64,000 bases of DNA, from contig NZ_NCXM01000011.1 in the NCBI RefSeq assembly GCF_002104765.1, forward strand, positions 1-64,000, given 5' to 3'. Of this stretch, positions 11,640 through 20,398 are shown piece after piece. The translations under genes were made by a program, and so were the position numbers. How positions within the stretch are numbered: position 1 is the first letter of the stretch; each line of letters opens with the position of its first letter. The notes beneath the pieces were generated by a model. That model searched no databases. It was not told the DNA's origin and saw only the letters and a list, made by a program, of their open reading frames with translations. This stretch comes from Mycolicibacterium vulneris (GTDB lineage Bacteria; Actinomycetota; Actinomycetes; Mycobacteriales; Mycobacteriaceae).

Positions 11640-12668
11640 CTATCCGATGGCTTCGGGATCCTCGGCGAACATCTCGGCCGCCTTGCGGGCCAGCTCGATC
11701 GCGGTCCGCGCCCACTCCGGCGTCGCACCGGCCAGACCACAGGCGGGCGTGACGCCGATGCGGTCGCGCAGCGCCGAACGGGCGAAGCCGAGGCGATCGG
11801 TCACCGCGACCACCGCGGCGGCCACCTCCTCCGCCGACGGGCGGCGCGGCGGGGCGTTGCCGGCGACCACCCCCAGCGCGACGGTGCGGCCGGACTCCAC
11901 GAACTCGGCGACACCGTCCAGATCGGCCGCGCCCAGCGCGCCCGCATCGACCGCCACAGCTCGAAAGGCGCTGCGCTGCAACAGGTCCCATGGCAGGCCG
12001 GGGCCACAGCAGTGCAGCAGCACCTCACCGCCCACCGTTCGGGCGCAGGCGTCGAGCAGGCCCGCGGCCACCTCCTCGTCGATCGGCGCCACCGGGCTCA
12101 GCGCGGTCACCCCGCTCAGCCCGCCGCCCAGGGCCTTGGGCAGCGACGGCTCGTCGAATTGCACCACCACGTCCGCCTCGAGCCGGCGCGCCAGTCCCGC
12201 GCGATGCGCGGAGACGCCCTCGGCCAGCGACGCCGTCAGGTCGCGCAGCGCCCCGGGGTCGGTGATCGCCCGGTGGCCGTTGGACAGCTCGATCTCGGCG
12301 GCCAGCGTGATCGGACCCGGCGCCTGCACCTTGACCACCCGGCCCTCGTTGCGCAGGCCGGCGGCCTCCCAGGCCTCCTCCAGCGCGTCCATGTCCTCGT
12401 CGAGCAGGCTGACGGCGCGGCGGGTGACCGCACCGGGCCTGGCGGCGAGCCGGTAGCCGCGCGGCACCGTGTCGATGGCCACGTCGACCAGCAGCGCGCC
12501 GGCCCGGCCGAGCATGTCGGCACCCACTCCGCGCGCCGGCAGCTCGACGATGTGCGCCAGCGCGCCCGCGAGTTCACCTACGACGACTTCGGCGGCCTGG
12601 CGCGCGGCGATGCCGGGCCACGATCCGACACCGCTGGCATTGGCAAAGGGATGGGTGAAAACACTCAC
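11640..12668 (-). CDS. MetE-like / UROD-superfamily protein (Rv3015c homologue)
   Basis: A 342-residue protein like the C-terminal catalytic half of cobalamin-independent methionine synthase. Zinc-ligand-like residues are recognisable: HCC in EVLLHCCGPGLPW and Cys in IGVTPACGLAG. The acidic FDEPSLPK motif is present, and QAPGPITLAAEIEL recalls the MetE substrate loop. The N-terminal folate domain of true MetE is lacking, so the reaction is unknown; methyl transfer to a thiol is plausible. It is divergent from lpqA and its stop abuts the AHSA1 relic. Confidence 0.85.
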   Translation of the reverse strand: MSVFTHPFANASGVGSWPGIAARQAAEVVVGELAGALAHIVELPARGVGADMLGRAGALLVDVAIDTVPRGYRLAARPGAVTRRAVSLLDEDMDALEEAWEAAGLRNEGRVVKVQAPGPITLAAEIELSNGHRAITDPGALRDLTASLAEGVSAHRAGLARRLEADVVVQFDEPSLPKALGGGLSGVTALSPVAPIDEEVAAGLLDACARTVGGEVLLHCCGPGLPWDLLQRSAFRAVAVDAGALGAADLDGVAEFVESGRTVALGVVAGNAPPRRPSAEEVAAAVVAVTDRLGFARSALRDRIGVTPACGLAGATPEWARTAIELARKAAEMFAEDPEAIG

Positions 12669-12767
12669 CGGACAACCGTATTCGACGTCGTACCACCCGC
12701 CGGTCGGCAGGGGTCTGTGTGCCGCGGGTCGGCGCGGGTAGGTTCAACGCCAAAGGGGTGCGAAATC

Positions 12768-13412
12768 GTGTCGCAGAAGGCGAAATCGGCGTGGCCACCG
12801 GTGTTGTGCGCGGTGGTGGCGCTGGTGGCGGCGTGCACCCGGGTGGTGGACGGGGCGGCCGTGGCGGGATCGGGCGCCAACCGCAGGGTGGTACAGGGCG
12901 TCGACGTCGACACGATCCTGCTGGATCAGTCGCGGATGCGCGCGATCACCGGCGCCGGTGATCATCTGACCATCATCCCGTCGATGGACGGCACCAGCCC
13001 GGTGGACATCGACGCGCTGGCCGATACCGCGCCGCGCGAGTGCCGGTTCATCTACGCCGAGACCGCGACCTTCGGGCGCGACCTCGAGGCGTTCCACAAG
13101 ACGACGTTTCAGGACCCACCCGACGGCGCGCTGATCTCCGAAGGCGCCGCGGCCTACCGCGACGCCGACACCGCCCGGCGCGCCTTCGGCGCCCTGGTCG
13201 GCACCGTCGGCGACTGCGCGAACGGCTCGAGCGGCCAACTCTACGTCGGCGACTGGAACGCCGACGCCACCTCGCTGCACCTGCGGCCCGGCGGGTGCGG
13301 CCGCGACTATCGGATCCTGTCGGTGGCCATGCTGGAGGTCACCTTCTGCGGGTTCGCGCAATCGGTGTCCGACATCGTGATGACGAATATCTCCGCGAAC
13401 ATGCCGCGGTAG
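12768..13412 (+). CDS. lpqA: Probable lipoprotein LpqA
   Basis: A 214-residue secreted lipoprotein homologous to Rv3016. A basic start (SQKAKSAW) is followed by a hydrophobic stretch and the lipobox LVAAC, placing the lipidated Cys near residue 23. The mature part belongs to the PknH-sensor-like/LpqA family, with pairs of Cys (ECRFIY, DCANGSS, GGCGRDY, TFCGFAQ) that probably form disulfides. I chose the GTG at 12768 because AAAGGGG lies about 10 bp upstream. It converges on mnmA with only 7 bp between stops. Function unknown; it sits on the outer face of the cytoplasmic membrane. Confidence 0.88.
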   Translation: MSQKAKSAWPPVLCAVVALVAACTRVVDGAAVAGSGANRRVVQGVDVDTILLDQSRMRAITGAGDHLTIIPSMDGTSPVDIDALADTAPRECRFIYAETATFGRDLEAFHKTTFQDPPDGALISEGAAAYRDADTARRAFGALVGTVGDCANGSSGQLYVGDWNADATSLHLRPGGCGRDYRILSVAMLEVTFCGFAQSVSDIVMTNISANMPR

Positions 13413-13419
13413 CCCGGAT

Positions 13420-14496
13420 TCAGCGGGTGGTGCCGGCGATGGTGGCGCTGCCGAGCACCTCGTCACCGTCGGGATCGGGCCGGTATAGCACCAGCGTCTG
13501 GCCGCGGGCCACCCCGCGCATCGGCGCGCGCAGCCGCACGACGAGCTCGTCGTTGACCAGCTCGGCAATCGCGTCGGCTGTTTCGCCGTGCGCGCGCACC
13601 TGAACCGCGCACTCCAGCGGGCCGGTAGGGATGACACCCGAGGTGAAAATCGGTGCCCGGCCGACCATTTCGCGTATCTCGAGGTCGGCCGCCTCGCCCA
13701 CGTGCACGGTCGAAGTCTCCGCGTCAATCGCGGTCACGTAGCGCGGGCGGCCGTCGGGTCCCGGCCCGGCGATGCCGAGCCCCTTGCGCTGCCCGACGGT
13801 GAAACCGTGCACGCCGTCGTGCTCGGCGAGCACGGTGCCGTCGGCATTGACCACGGCTCCGCGGCGCACCCCGATGCGCTCGCCCAGAAAGGCGCGGGTG
13901 TTGCCCGACGGGATGAAGCAGATGTCATGGCTGTCCGGCTTTTCCGCGACGGTCAGGCCGCGCCGGGCGGCCTCGGCCCGGATCTGCGGCTTGGGGGTGT
14001 CCCCGATCGGGAACGCCGCGTGGCGCAACTGCCCGGCGCTCAGGACGGCCAGCACGTAGGACTGGTCCTTGTCGTGATCGACGGCGCGGCGCAGCCGGCC
14101 ATTCGAAAGACGGGCGTAGTGGCCGGTGGCCACCGTGTCGAACCCGAGCGCAACGGCTTTCGCGGACAGCGCCGAGAACTTGATCTTCTGATTGCACACC
14201 ACACACGGGTTGGGAGTTTCGCCGCGCGCGTAGGACGACACGAATTCGTCGATGACGTCCGACTTGAACCTCTCCGCGAAATCCCAGACGTAGAAAGGGA
14301 TTCCGAGCACATCCGCGACGCGGCGCGCGTCGGAGGCGTCTTCCTTCGAGCAGCACCCGCGCGAGCCGGTGCGCAGCGTGCCGGGCGCGGTGGACAGCGC
14401 CAGGTGCACGCCGACGACGTCGTGTCCGGCGTCGACCATCCGGGCGGCGGCGACCGACGAGTCGACGCCACCGCTCATCGCAGCAAGCACTTTCAC
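13420..14496 (-). CDS. mnmA: tRNA-specific 2-thiouridylase MnmA
   Basis: MnmA adds sulfur to U34 of tRNA(Lys/Glu/Gln), using ATP and persulfide sulfur relayed from a cysteine desulfurase. The 358-residue product has the PP-loop SGGVDSS at 8-14, the first catalytic Cys in NPCVVCN (about 100) and the second in [11 protein letters not shown] (about 197), with the C-terminal beta-barrel at the end. It starts at GTG right after the iscS stop, so the sulfur donor and the user form an operon. Confidence 0.96.
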   Translation of the reverse strand: MKVLAAMSGGVDSSVAAARMVDAGHDVVGVHLALSTAPGTLRTGSRGCCSKEDASDARRVADVLGIPFYVWDFAERFKSDVIDEFVSSYARGETPNPCVVCNQKIKFSALSAKAVALGFDTVATGHYARLSNGRLRRAVDHDKDQSYVLAVLSAGQLRHAAFPIGDTPKPQIRAEAARRGLTVAEKPDSHDICFIPSGNTRAFLGERIGVRRGAVVNADGTVLAEHDGVHGFTVGQRKGLGIAGPGPDGRPRYVTAIDAETSTVHVGEAADLEIREMVGRAPIFTSGVIPTGPLECAVQVRAHGETADAIAELVNDELVVRLRAPMRGVARGQTLVLYRPDPDGDEVLGSATIAGTTR

Positions 14497-15675
14497 TTAG
14501 GACGCCCCCGCGGCGGCCAGTGCGGCGCGACGGGCGCGGTCCACCGCACCGGGCAGTACCCGCAGCACCGCGTCGACGTCGGCGTCGACACTGGTGTGCC
14601 CCAACGAGAGTCGCAAAGATCCGCGGGCGCTGGTCGCGTCGGCGCCCATCGCGATCAGCACGTGCGAGGGCTGCGCGACGCCGGCGGTGCACGCCGACCC
14701 CGTCGAGCACTCGATTCCGTTGGCGTCCAACAGCATCAGCAGGGCATCGCCTTCGCAGCCGCGGAAGGTGAAGTGCGCGTTGCCGGGCAGGCGCAGCGGA
14801 TCGCATGCGCCGTTGAGTGTGACGTCCTCGATGCCGCCCAGCACCCCGTCGACCAGCCGGTCACGCAACGCCCGCAGCCGGGTGCTGTTGACTTCGAGCC
14901 CGTCGACCGAGATGCGGGCCGCCGCCGCCATTCCGACCGCGCCGGCGACATCGGCGGTGCCCGAACGGATGTCGCGCTCCTGCCCGCCTCCGTGCGCCAG
15001 CGGCACGCAGGCGACGTCGCGGCGCAGCAGCAGCGCGCCCACCGCGGGCGGGCCGCCGAACTTGTGCGCGGTCACGCTCATCGCCGACAGACCGCTGGCG
15101 GCGAAGTCGACCGGCAGCTGCCCCACCGCCTGAACGGCGTCGCTGTGCATCGGGACGCCGAATTCGGCCGCGACGGCGGCGAGTTCGGCGGCCGGCATCA
15201 CGGTGCCGACCTCGTTGTTGGCCCACATCACCGAAATCAGCGCGACGTCGTCGTGGCGTGTGAGCACCTCGCGCAGCGCCGCCGCCGACACCGACCCGTC
15301 GGCGGCGGTCGGAAGCCAGGTGACCTCGGCGCCCTCGTGTTCGACGAGCCAGTTCACCGAGTCCAGCACGGCGTGGTGTTCCACCTCACTGGTGACGATG
15401 CGCCGGTGTCGCGGCTCGGCGTCGCGGCGGGCCCAGTAGATGCCCTTGACCGCCAGGTTGTCGCTCTCGGTGCCGCCGGCGGTGAAGATGACCTCCGAGG
15501 GCCGTGCGCCCAGCCGGTCGGCGATCAGCTCGCGGGATTCCTCGATGCGGCGCCGCGCCGCGCGGCCGCTGGTGTGTAGTGAGGACGCATTGCCGACCGT
15601 GCCCAGCACAGCCGTCATCGCCTCGACGGCGGCGGGGTGCATCGGGGTGGTGGCGGCGTGATCCAGGTAGACCAT
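14497..15675 (-). CDS. iscS: Cysteine desulfurase
   Basis: A PLP-dependent enzyme turning cysteine into alanine plus enzyme-bound persulfide for Fe-S clusters and tRNA thiolation. The 392-residue product (ATG at 15675, [11 protein letters not shown]) shows the Ser-Glu-Val-Glu-His-His motif, the PLP lysine in VTAHKFGGP (about 200), and the mobile Cys loop [11 protein letters not shown] (about 320). An in-frame start four codons earlier is less likely. It is directly followed by mnmA, to which it presumably passes sulfur. Confidence 0.96.
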   Translation of the reverse strand: MVYLDHAATTPMHPAAVEAMTAVLGTVGNASSLHTSGRAARRRIEESRELIADRLGARPSEVIFTAGGTESDNLAVKGIYWARRDAEPRHRRIVTSEVEHHAVLDSVNWLVEHEGAEVTWLPTAADGSVSAAALREVLTRHDDVALISVMWANNEVGTVMPAAELAAVAAEFGVPMHSDAVQAVGQLPVDFAASGLSAMSVTAHKFGGPPAVGALLLRRDVACVPLAHGGGQERDIRSGTADVAGAVGMAAAARISVDGLEVNSTRLRALRDRLVDGVLGGIEDVTLNGACDPLRLPGNAHFTFRGCEGDALLMLLDANGIECSTGSACTAGVAQPSHVLIAMGADATSARGSLRLSLGHTSVDADVDAVLRVLPGAVDRARRAALAAAGAS

Positions 15676-15708
15676 GACGCAGCCCACGATACCGGCCCGC
15701 CCGTTTGC

Positions 15709-16554
15709 TCAGGCCACCAGCACGTGCCCGTGACCAGCGCGCCGGGCGGTTCCGGCACTCACCGCGGACTGGCACCGGCCGGCCAGGGCGCGCCGGTCGG
15801 TCCCGGGGAGCTGCAGAGACTCGACGTGCACCCTGGCCAGCGTGCGCGGCACGACGAGCAGCCGGCGGATCGAGCTCAGCAGGGTCTCGTCGCCGACGAA
15901 GGCCGGCACCGTCGAAGGGCTCCCGTCGACGTGGTGGTAGGTCAATCGCAGCGGCTGCACCGGCCGGGCGGCGTCGATCGCGGCCTGGAACATCGCCGGG
16001 TAGAAGGCGCCGCGGTCCCGGCCGCACCAGGTGGTGCCTTCCGGAAAGGCGACGACCGTCTGACCGGCGCGCAACCGGCGGGCGACGGCGTCCACCACGC
16101 CGGGCAGGCGCCGCAGACTGGACCGCTCGATCGGGATGATCTTCAGGATGCGGGCCACGATTCCGGTCACCGCGCCGGTGAACATGTCGGCACGCGCGAC
16201 GAACGACCCGGGCAGCACCGAACCGATGGCGAAGACGTCGAGCCAAGACATGTGCGGGCTCACCACCAGCACCCCGCTCAGGTTGCGAATCGGGTTGCCC
16301 GTCACGGCGATTCGGACACCGAGGCAGCGCAGCACCAAGCGGCAGTAGATGCGCTGGACGCGGGTGCGGCCGGGCAGCGGCACCGCCAGCAGCGGCAGCC
16401 CCGGCGCGAGCAGCAGCGCCAGCATGAGGCGAAGCGTCACCCGCAGCGCCCTGCGCAGCGGTTGCGGCGCCACCACGTCGCCCGCACTCACACAACCGGC
16501 GTCGCACGAGGCGCGCGGTAGCCAGGAGTGCCCGGTGCCCGCGGGGGCGTTCAT
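15709..16554 (-). CDS. 1-acyl-glycerol-3-phosphate acyltransferase-like protein (PlsC family)
   Basis: A 281-residue membrane-associated O-acyltransferase, homologous to Rv3026c. Hydrophobic residues 37-60 anchor the protein. The catalytic HX4D motif is in SPHMSWLDVF (about 99-104) and the acceptor-binding motif is FPEGTTW. The start ATG overlaps the preceding GNAT gene stop by 4 bp, so the two are co-translated. Because that GNAT is OlsB-like, this protein could be the OlsA step of ornithine-lipid synthesis (acylation of lyso-ornithine lipid). Ordinary phosphatidic acid synthesis is the alternative. Confidence 0.88.
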   Translation of the reverse strand: MNAPAGTGHSWLPRASCDAGCVSAGDVVAPQPLRRALRVTLRLMLALLLAPGLPLLAVPLPGRTRVQRIYCRLVLRCLGVRIAVTGNPIRNLSGVLVVSPHMSWLDVFAIGSVLPGSFVARADMFTGAVTGIVARILKIIPIERSSLRRLPGVVDAVARRLRAGQTVVAFPEGTTWCGRDRGAFYPAMFQAAIDAARPVQPLRLTYHHVDGSPSTVPAFVGDETLLSSIRRLLVVPRTLARVHVESLQLPGTDRRALAGRCQSAVSAGTARRAGHGHVLVA

Positions 16555-17396
16555 CGCTCGCCGCCCGCCATTTCCGACGCCGCGGAGACCGATCGGAGTC
16601 GCGTGAGATATCGGGTGTCGGCGTGCGCCTTGTCCAGCAGGACGCAGAAATCACCGACGCCGAAGTCCGGGTCGTGCGCGGGCTCGCCGCACACCTGTGC
16701 GCCCAGTCGCAGGTAACCGCGCAGCAGCGCCGGAACCGAGGGCCGCGCGGGCGGCGCGATGTCGTCGATCGCCGTCCCGTCCACCACCACCGGCCGGTGC
16801 GGGTGGACGCGGTATTCCGGCGGGGCCCCGTGCCGGCTCAGGATGAAGTCGCGGACGCCGCGCAGCTGGCTGCCCGGAACGTCGGATTCGCCGCCGATGG
16901 GCACCGACACGCACCCGGTCACGTAGTCGTAGCCGTAGCGGTCCAGGTAGGCCAGGATGCCCGCCCACATCAACAGGACGACGCCGCCGTTGCGATGCCC
17001 GTCGCGCACCACGGCGCGTCCCATCTCCACCAGCGAGGGCCGCAGCGGGTCGAGCGCGCGGATGTCGAATTCGGTGGCGGTGTAGAGCCCGCCGGCCGCG
17101 ATGGCCCCCGCCGGCGCCAGCATGCGGTAGCAGCCGACCAGTTCACCGGTGTCGTCGTCGCGCACCAGCAGGTGGTCGCAGAACTCGTCGAACCTGTCGA
17201 CGTCCCGTCCTTGCTGGTCGGCGGCCGGCAGTGCGAAGCCGGGCGTGCTGGTGAACACGTCGTACCGGAGCCGCTGCGCCGCCTCGATCATGGCGGGGTC
17301 GGTGGACAGCAACAGGGAGTAGCGGGGTGCGGCCGACGAGCTGGTGGCTGTATTGGTCGGCTTATCGCTGGGTATGAGGACTGAAGCAATGCTCAT
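16551..17396 (-). CDS. GNAT-fold N-acyltransferase, OlsB/hemolysin-like (Rv3027c homologue)
   Basis: A 281-residue GNAT-superfamily protein of the OlsB group. Visible motifs are RLRYDVFTSTPGF, DEFCDHLLVRD, ELVGCYRML and LVEMGRAVVRDGHRNGGVVLLMWAGILAYL. The family transfers acyl chains from acyl-ACP to the amino group of ornithine or related amines, or has unknown roles. It forms a two-gene operon with the PlsC-like gene. I take the ATG at 17396 (MSIASVL); one three codons upstream is also open. The N-terminal ~28 residues are low complexity (Ser/Thr/Pro). Confidence 0.85.
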   Translation of the reverse strand: MSIASVLIPSDKPTNTATSSSAAPRYSLLLSTDPAMIEAAQRLRYDVFTSTPGFALPAADQQGRDVDRFDEFCDHLLVRDDDTGELVGCYRMLAPAGAIAAGGLYTATEFDIRALDPLRPSLVEMGRAVVRDGHRNGGVVLLMWAGILAYLDRYGYDYVTGCVSVPIGGESDVPGSQLRGVRDFILSRHGAPPEYRVHPHRPVVVDGTAIDDIAPPARPSVPALLRGYLRLGAQVCGEPAHDPDFGVGDFCVLLDKAHADTRYLTRLRSVSAASEMAGGER

Positions 17397-17520
17397 GAAC
17401 CCCAACGTGGCGTAGTCGATGTGCTAGTCGGCATCGACGCTGTGACGTGTCGGTGCACGTGAGATGACGAATCGTCGCGAAAAAGTGGGCGGTCCGACCG
17501 GCCGCCACGACCGAACGCAA

Positions 17521-17550
17521 AAGCCCCCGGCACCGCGGCGCCGGGGGCTT
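17521..17550 (-). terminator. Intrinsic terminator after etfA
   Basis: Perfect 11-bp stem AAGCCCCCGGC / GCCGGGGGCTT with an 8-base loop, 14 bp past the etfA stop. Read on the minus strand the stem is followed by TTTT, as expected for a rho-independent terminator of the etfB-etfA operon. Confidence 0.85.
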
Positions 17551-17563
17551 GAGGCCGAGAGAC

Positions 17564-18520
17564 TCAGCCCTTGCGCGTCTTGATCGCCTCGGTCAGCTGC
17601 GGAGCGACCTTGAACAGGTCGCCCACCACGCCGTAGTCGGCGATCTCGAAGATGGGCGCCTCTTCGTCCTTGTTGACCGCGATGATCGTCTTGGACGTCT
17701 GCATGCCCGCGCGGTGCTGGATGGCACCGGAGATGCCCAGCGCGATGTAGAGCTGCGGCGAGACCGTCTTACCGGTCTGGCCCACCTGGAACTGGCCCGG
17801 GTAGTAGCCGGAGTCGACGGCGGCGCGCGACGCACCGACGGCCGCACCCAGCGAGTCGGCCAGCTCCTCGACGACGCTGAAGTTCTCCGCGCTGCCCACG
17901 CCGCGACCACCGGAGACGACGATGGTGGCCTCTGTCAGTTCCGGACGGTCACCGGCGACCGCAGGCTCGCGGGCGGTGATCTTGGTGGCGTTCTCGGCGG
18001 GGGCCGGGACCTCGACCTTGACCTCTTCACCGGCGCCGGCCTGCGGCTCCGCGTCGACGGCGCCGGCGCGCAGCGTGATCACCGGGGTGTCGCCGTTGGC
18101 CTGCGCCTCGACGGTGAACGCACCACCGAAGATGGAGTGGATGGCCTTGGGGCCTTCCTTGACCTCGACCACGTCGACCAGCAGACCGGATCCGATCCGG
18201 GCCGCGAGCCGGCCGGCGATTTCCTTGCCGTCGGCGTTGGCGGCCAGCAGCACCGCCGCCGGGGCGTTGGACTCGGCCAGCGCGGCCAGGACGTCGACCA
18301 CCGGGGTGATCAGGTACTTGTCGACATCGTCGGACTCGGCGACGTAGATCTTGGCGGCGCCGGCCTCCTTCAGCCCGTCGATCAGCGGGGCGGCCGTGCC
18401 CGGGGCGCCGACGACGACGGCGGACGGCTCGCCCAAAGCGCGGGCGGCGGTGATCAATTCGGCGGCGACCTTCTTCACCGCTCCTTCGGCGTGCTCAACG
18501 AGCACCAAAACTTCAGCCAT
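17564..18520 (-). CDS. etfA: Electron transfer flavoprotein alpha subunit
   Basis: EtfA (FixB) pairs with EtfB to carry electrons from acyl-CoA dehydrogenases to the quinone pool. The 318-residue product has the N-terminal domain starting [18 protein letters not shown] and the C-terminal FAD-binding region: [52 protein letters not shown] and INKD-like [23 protein letters not shown]. It lies 34 bp after etfB in the same operon and ends before a strong terminator. Confidence 0.96.
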   Translation of the reverse strand: MAEVLVLVEHAEGAVKKVAAELITAARALGEPSAVVVGAPGTAAPLIDGLKEAGAAKIYVAESDDVDKYLITPVVDVLAALAESNAPAAVLLAANADGKEIAGRLAARIGSGLLVDVVEVKEGPKAIHSIFGGAFTVEAQANGDTPVITLRAGAVDAEPQAGAGEEVKVEVPAPAENATKITAREPAVAGDRPELTEATIVVSGGRGVGSAENFSVVEELADSLGAAVGASRAAVDSGYYPGQFQVGQTGKTVSPQLYIALGISGAIQHRAGMQTSKTIIAVNKDEEAPIFEIADYGVVGDLFKVAPQLTEAIKTRKG

Positions 18521-18554
18521 GGGTTATCTCGCTCTTCTCGTCTTGGGAATCGGG

Positions 18555-19346
18555 TCAGATGATCTTCTGGGCAACCAGGTACTTGGCGACGTCGTTACCG
18601 CCCTCGCCCTCGTCGGTGACCTTCTCACCCGCGGTCTTCGGCGGCTTCGGCGTCGACGACAACACGGACGACCCGGCGTTGGCCAGGCCGACCTCGTCGC
18701 TCTCCACGCCGATCTCCGCCAGGGTCAGCACCGTGACCTCTTTCTTCTTGGCGGCCATGATGCCCTTGAAGGACGGGAAGCGCGGCTCGTTGATCTTCTC
18801 GGTGACGCTGACCACCGCGGGCAGGCTCGCCTCCAGGTTGAAGACGCCGTCGTCGGTCTCGCGCTCGCCGGTGACCTTGCCGTCTTCGATCGAGAGCTTG
18901 CGCAGGTGGGTGAGCTGCGGAAGGCCCAGGTACTCGGCGATGATGGCCGGCACCGCGCCGCCGGTCCCGTCGGTGGCCTCGTTGCCGGCGATGACCAGCT
19001 CGGTGCCCTCGATGGTGCCCAGCGCACGCGCCAGCGCCCAGCCGGTCTGGACCACATCGGAGCCGTGCAGGCCGTCGTCCTTGAGGTGGACGGCCTTGTC
19101 GGCGCCCATCGACAGGGCCTTGCGGATAGCCTCGGTGGCGCGCTCGGGGCCCGCGGTCAGCACCGTCACCGAGCCTTCGCCGCCCTCCCGCTCGCGGATC
19201 TGCAAGGCCTCTTCGACAGCGCGCTCGTTGATCTCGTCCAGCACCGCGTCGGCAGCCTCGCGGTCGAGCGTCCAGTCGCCGTCAGACAGCTTGCGCTCCG
19301 ACCAGGTGTCTGGGACCTGCTTTATCAGGACCACGATGTTCGTCAT
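18555..19346 (-). CDS. etfB: Electron transfer flavoprotein beta subunit
   Basis: EtfB (FixA), 263 residues, binds AMP and docks to dehydrogenases. Typical segments are MTNIVVLIKQVPDTW, the AMP-binding area LVIAGNEATDGTGGAVPAIIAEYLGLPQLTH, and the C-terminal recognition-loop region FPSFKGIMAAKKKEV. First gene of the etfBA operon. A dyad with arms GTTAC/GTAAC lies about 85 bp upstream of its ATG in the divergent region shared with the methyltransferase gene. Confidence 0.96.
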   Translation of the reverse strand: MTNIVVLIKQVPDTWSERKLSDGDWTLDREAADAVLDEINERAVEEALQIREREGGEGSVTVLTAGPERATEAIRKALSMGADKAVHLKDDGLHGSDVVQTGWALARALGTIEGTELVIAGNEATDGTGGAVPAIIAEYLGLPQLTHLRKLSIEDGKVTGERETDDGVFNLEASLPAVVSVTEKINEPRFPSFKGIMAAKKKEVTVLTLAEIGVESDEVGLANAGSSVLSSTPKPPKTAGEKVTDEGEGGNDVAKYLVAQKII

Positions 19347-19428
19347 GAGTGTGGTTCGTCCTCCTCGAAGGGGTCCGCAGCGATCGACTGCGAGACCTCG
19401 GTACGCGTTTTTCGCAACGCACAGCCGT

Positions 19429-19444
19429 GTTACTACCCGGTAAC
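19429..19444. promoter_or_regulatory. Short inverted repeat in the etfB / methyltransferase divergent promoter
   Basis: GTTAC and GTAAC arms separated by six bases (TACCCG) in the 227-bp gap between the divergent etfB and Rv3030-like genes. A G/C-poor dyad in this context could be an operator for a fatty-acid regulator. No protein can be assigned. Confidence 0.35.
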
Positions 19445-19573
19445 TTTGTGCGGTATGCCTTCACACCATAGCTGGTCGTAGTGCACGTTCTTGCAGCCCG
19501 TCCGCCGCATGAGGAGCGGGCCCCCGCTTCCCCGGTTCGCGAATCCGACACTTCGCGTTAGCCTGCCTATGCA

Positions 19574-20398
19574 ATGAGCGCACTGGTCCCTGACGTCCCG
19601 CAGCACGCCCCCGGCGACACCGAGTCGGCGGGTGACGCGGTGATGATGTTGACGGGCGAGCGCACCATCCCGGGCCTGGACATCGAGAACTACTGGTTCC
19701 GCCGCCACGAGGTCGTCTACCAGCGGCTTGCCGAGCGCTGCGTGGATGCCGACGTGCTCGAGGCCGGCTGCGGCGAGGGCTACGGCGCGGACCTGATCGC
19801 CGGTGTCGCCCGGCGCGTCATCGCGGTGGATTACGACGAGGCCGCGGTGGCCCATGTCCGCAGCCGCTATCCGCGGGTCGACGTCATGCAGGCCAACCTC
19901 GCGCAGCTGCCGCTGCCCGATGCGTCGGTGGACGTTGTGGTCAACTTCCAGGTGATCGAACACCTGTGGGACCAAACACAGTTCGTCGTCGAGTGCGCCC
20001 GGGTGCTGCGTCCGTCGGGGCTTTTGCTGATGTCGACGCCCAATCGGATCACCTTCTCGCCGGGCCGCGACACCCCGATAAACCCCTTCCACACCCGGGA
20101 ACTCAACGCCGCCGAGCTCACCCAGCTGCTCATCGACGGCGGTTTCACCGATGTTTCGGTCAGCGGCCTGTTCCACGGCCCGAGGCTTCGCGAAATGGAT
20201 GCCCGGCACGGCGGCTCGATCATCGACGCGCAGATCGCGCGGGCGGTGGCCGACGCTCCGTGGACGCCCGAGCTGGCCGCCGACGTCGCCGCGGTCACCA
20301 CCGGGGACTTCGACCTGGTCGAGGCCGGCGTGGGCGCGGGCACCGGCCGGCACATCGACGACAGCCTCGACCTGATCGCGATCGCGGTAGCGCCGTGA
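19574..20398 (+). CDS. SAM-dependent methyltransferase (Rv3030 homologue)
   Basis: A 274-residue class I methyltransferase. SAM-binding motif I is VLEAGCGEGYGADL (about 60-73), the acidic motif II is RVIAVDYD, and VVNFQVIEHLWD follows as motif IV. From memory, Rv3030 belongs to the gene group for methylglucose lipopolysaccharides (MGLP) with Rv3031 and Rv3032. The same three genes follow here with overlapping or close starts, so it probably methylates a sugar of these cytoplasmic polysaccharides, which regulate fatty-acid synthase I. Its exact position on the sugar is not readable from sequence. Confidence 0.88.
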   Translation: MSALVPDVPQHAPGDTESAGDAVMMLTGERTIPGLDIENYWFRRHEVVYQRLAERCVDADVLEAGCGEGYGADLIAGVARRVIAVDYDEAAVAHVRSRYPRVDVMQANLAQLPLPDASVDVVVNFQVIEHLWDQTQFVVECARVLRPSGLLLMSTPNRITFSPGRDTPINPFHTRELNAAELTQLLIDGGFTDVSVSGLFHGPRLREMDARHGGSIIDAQIARAVADAPWTPELAADVAAVTTGDFDLVEAGVGAGTGRHIDDSLDLIAIAVAP

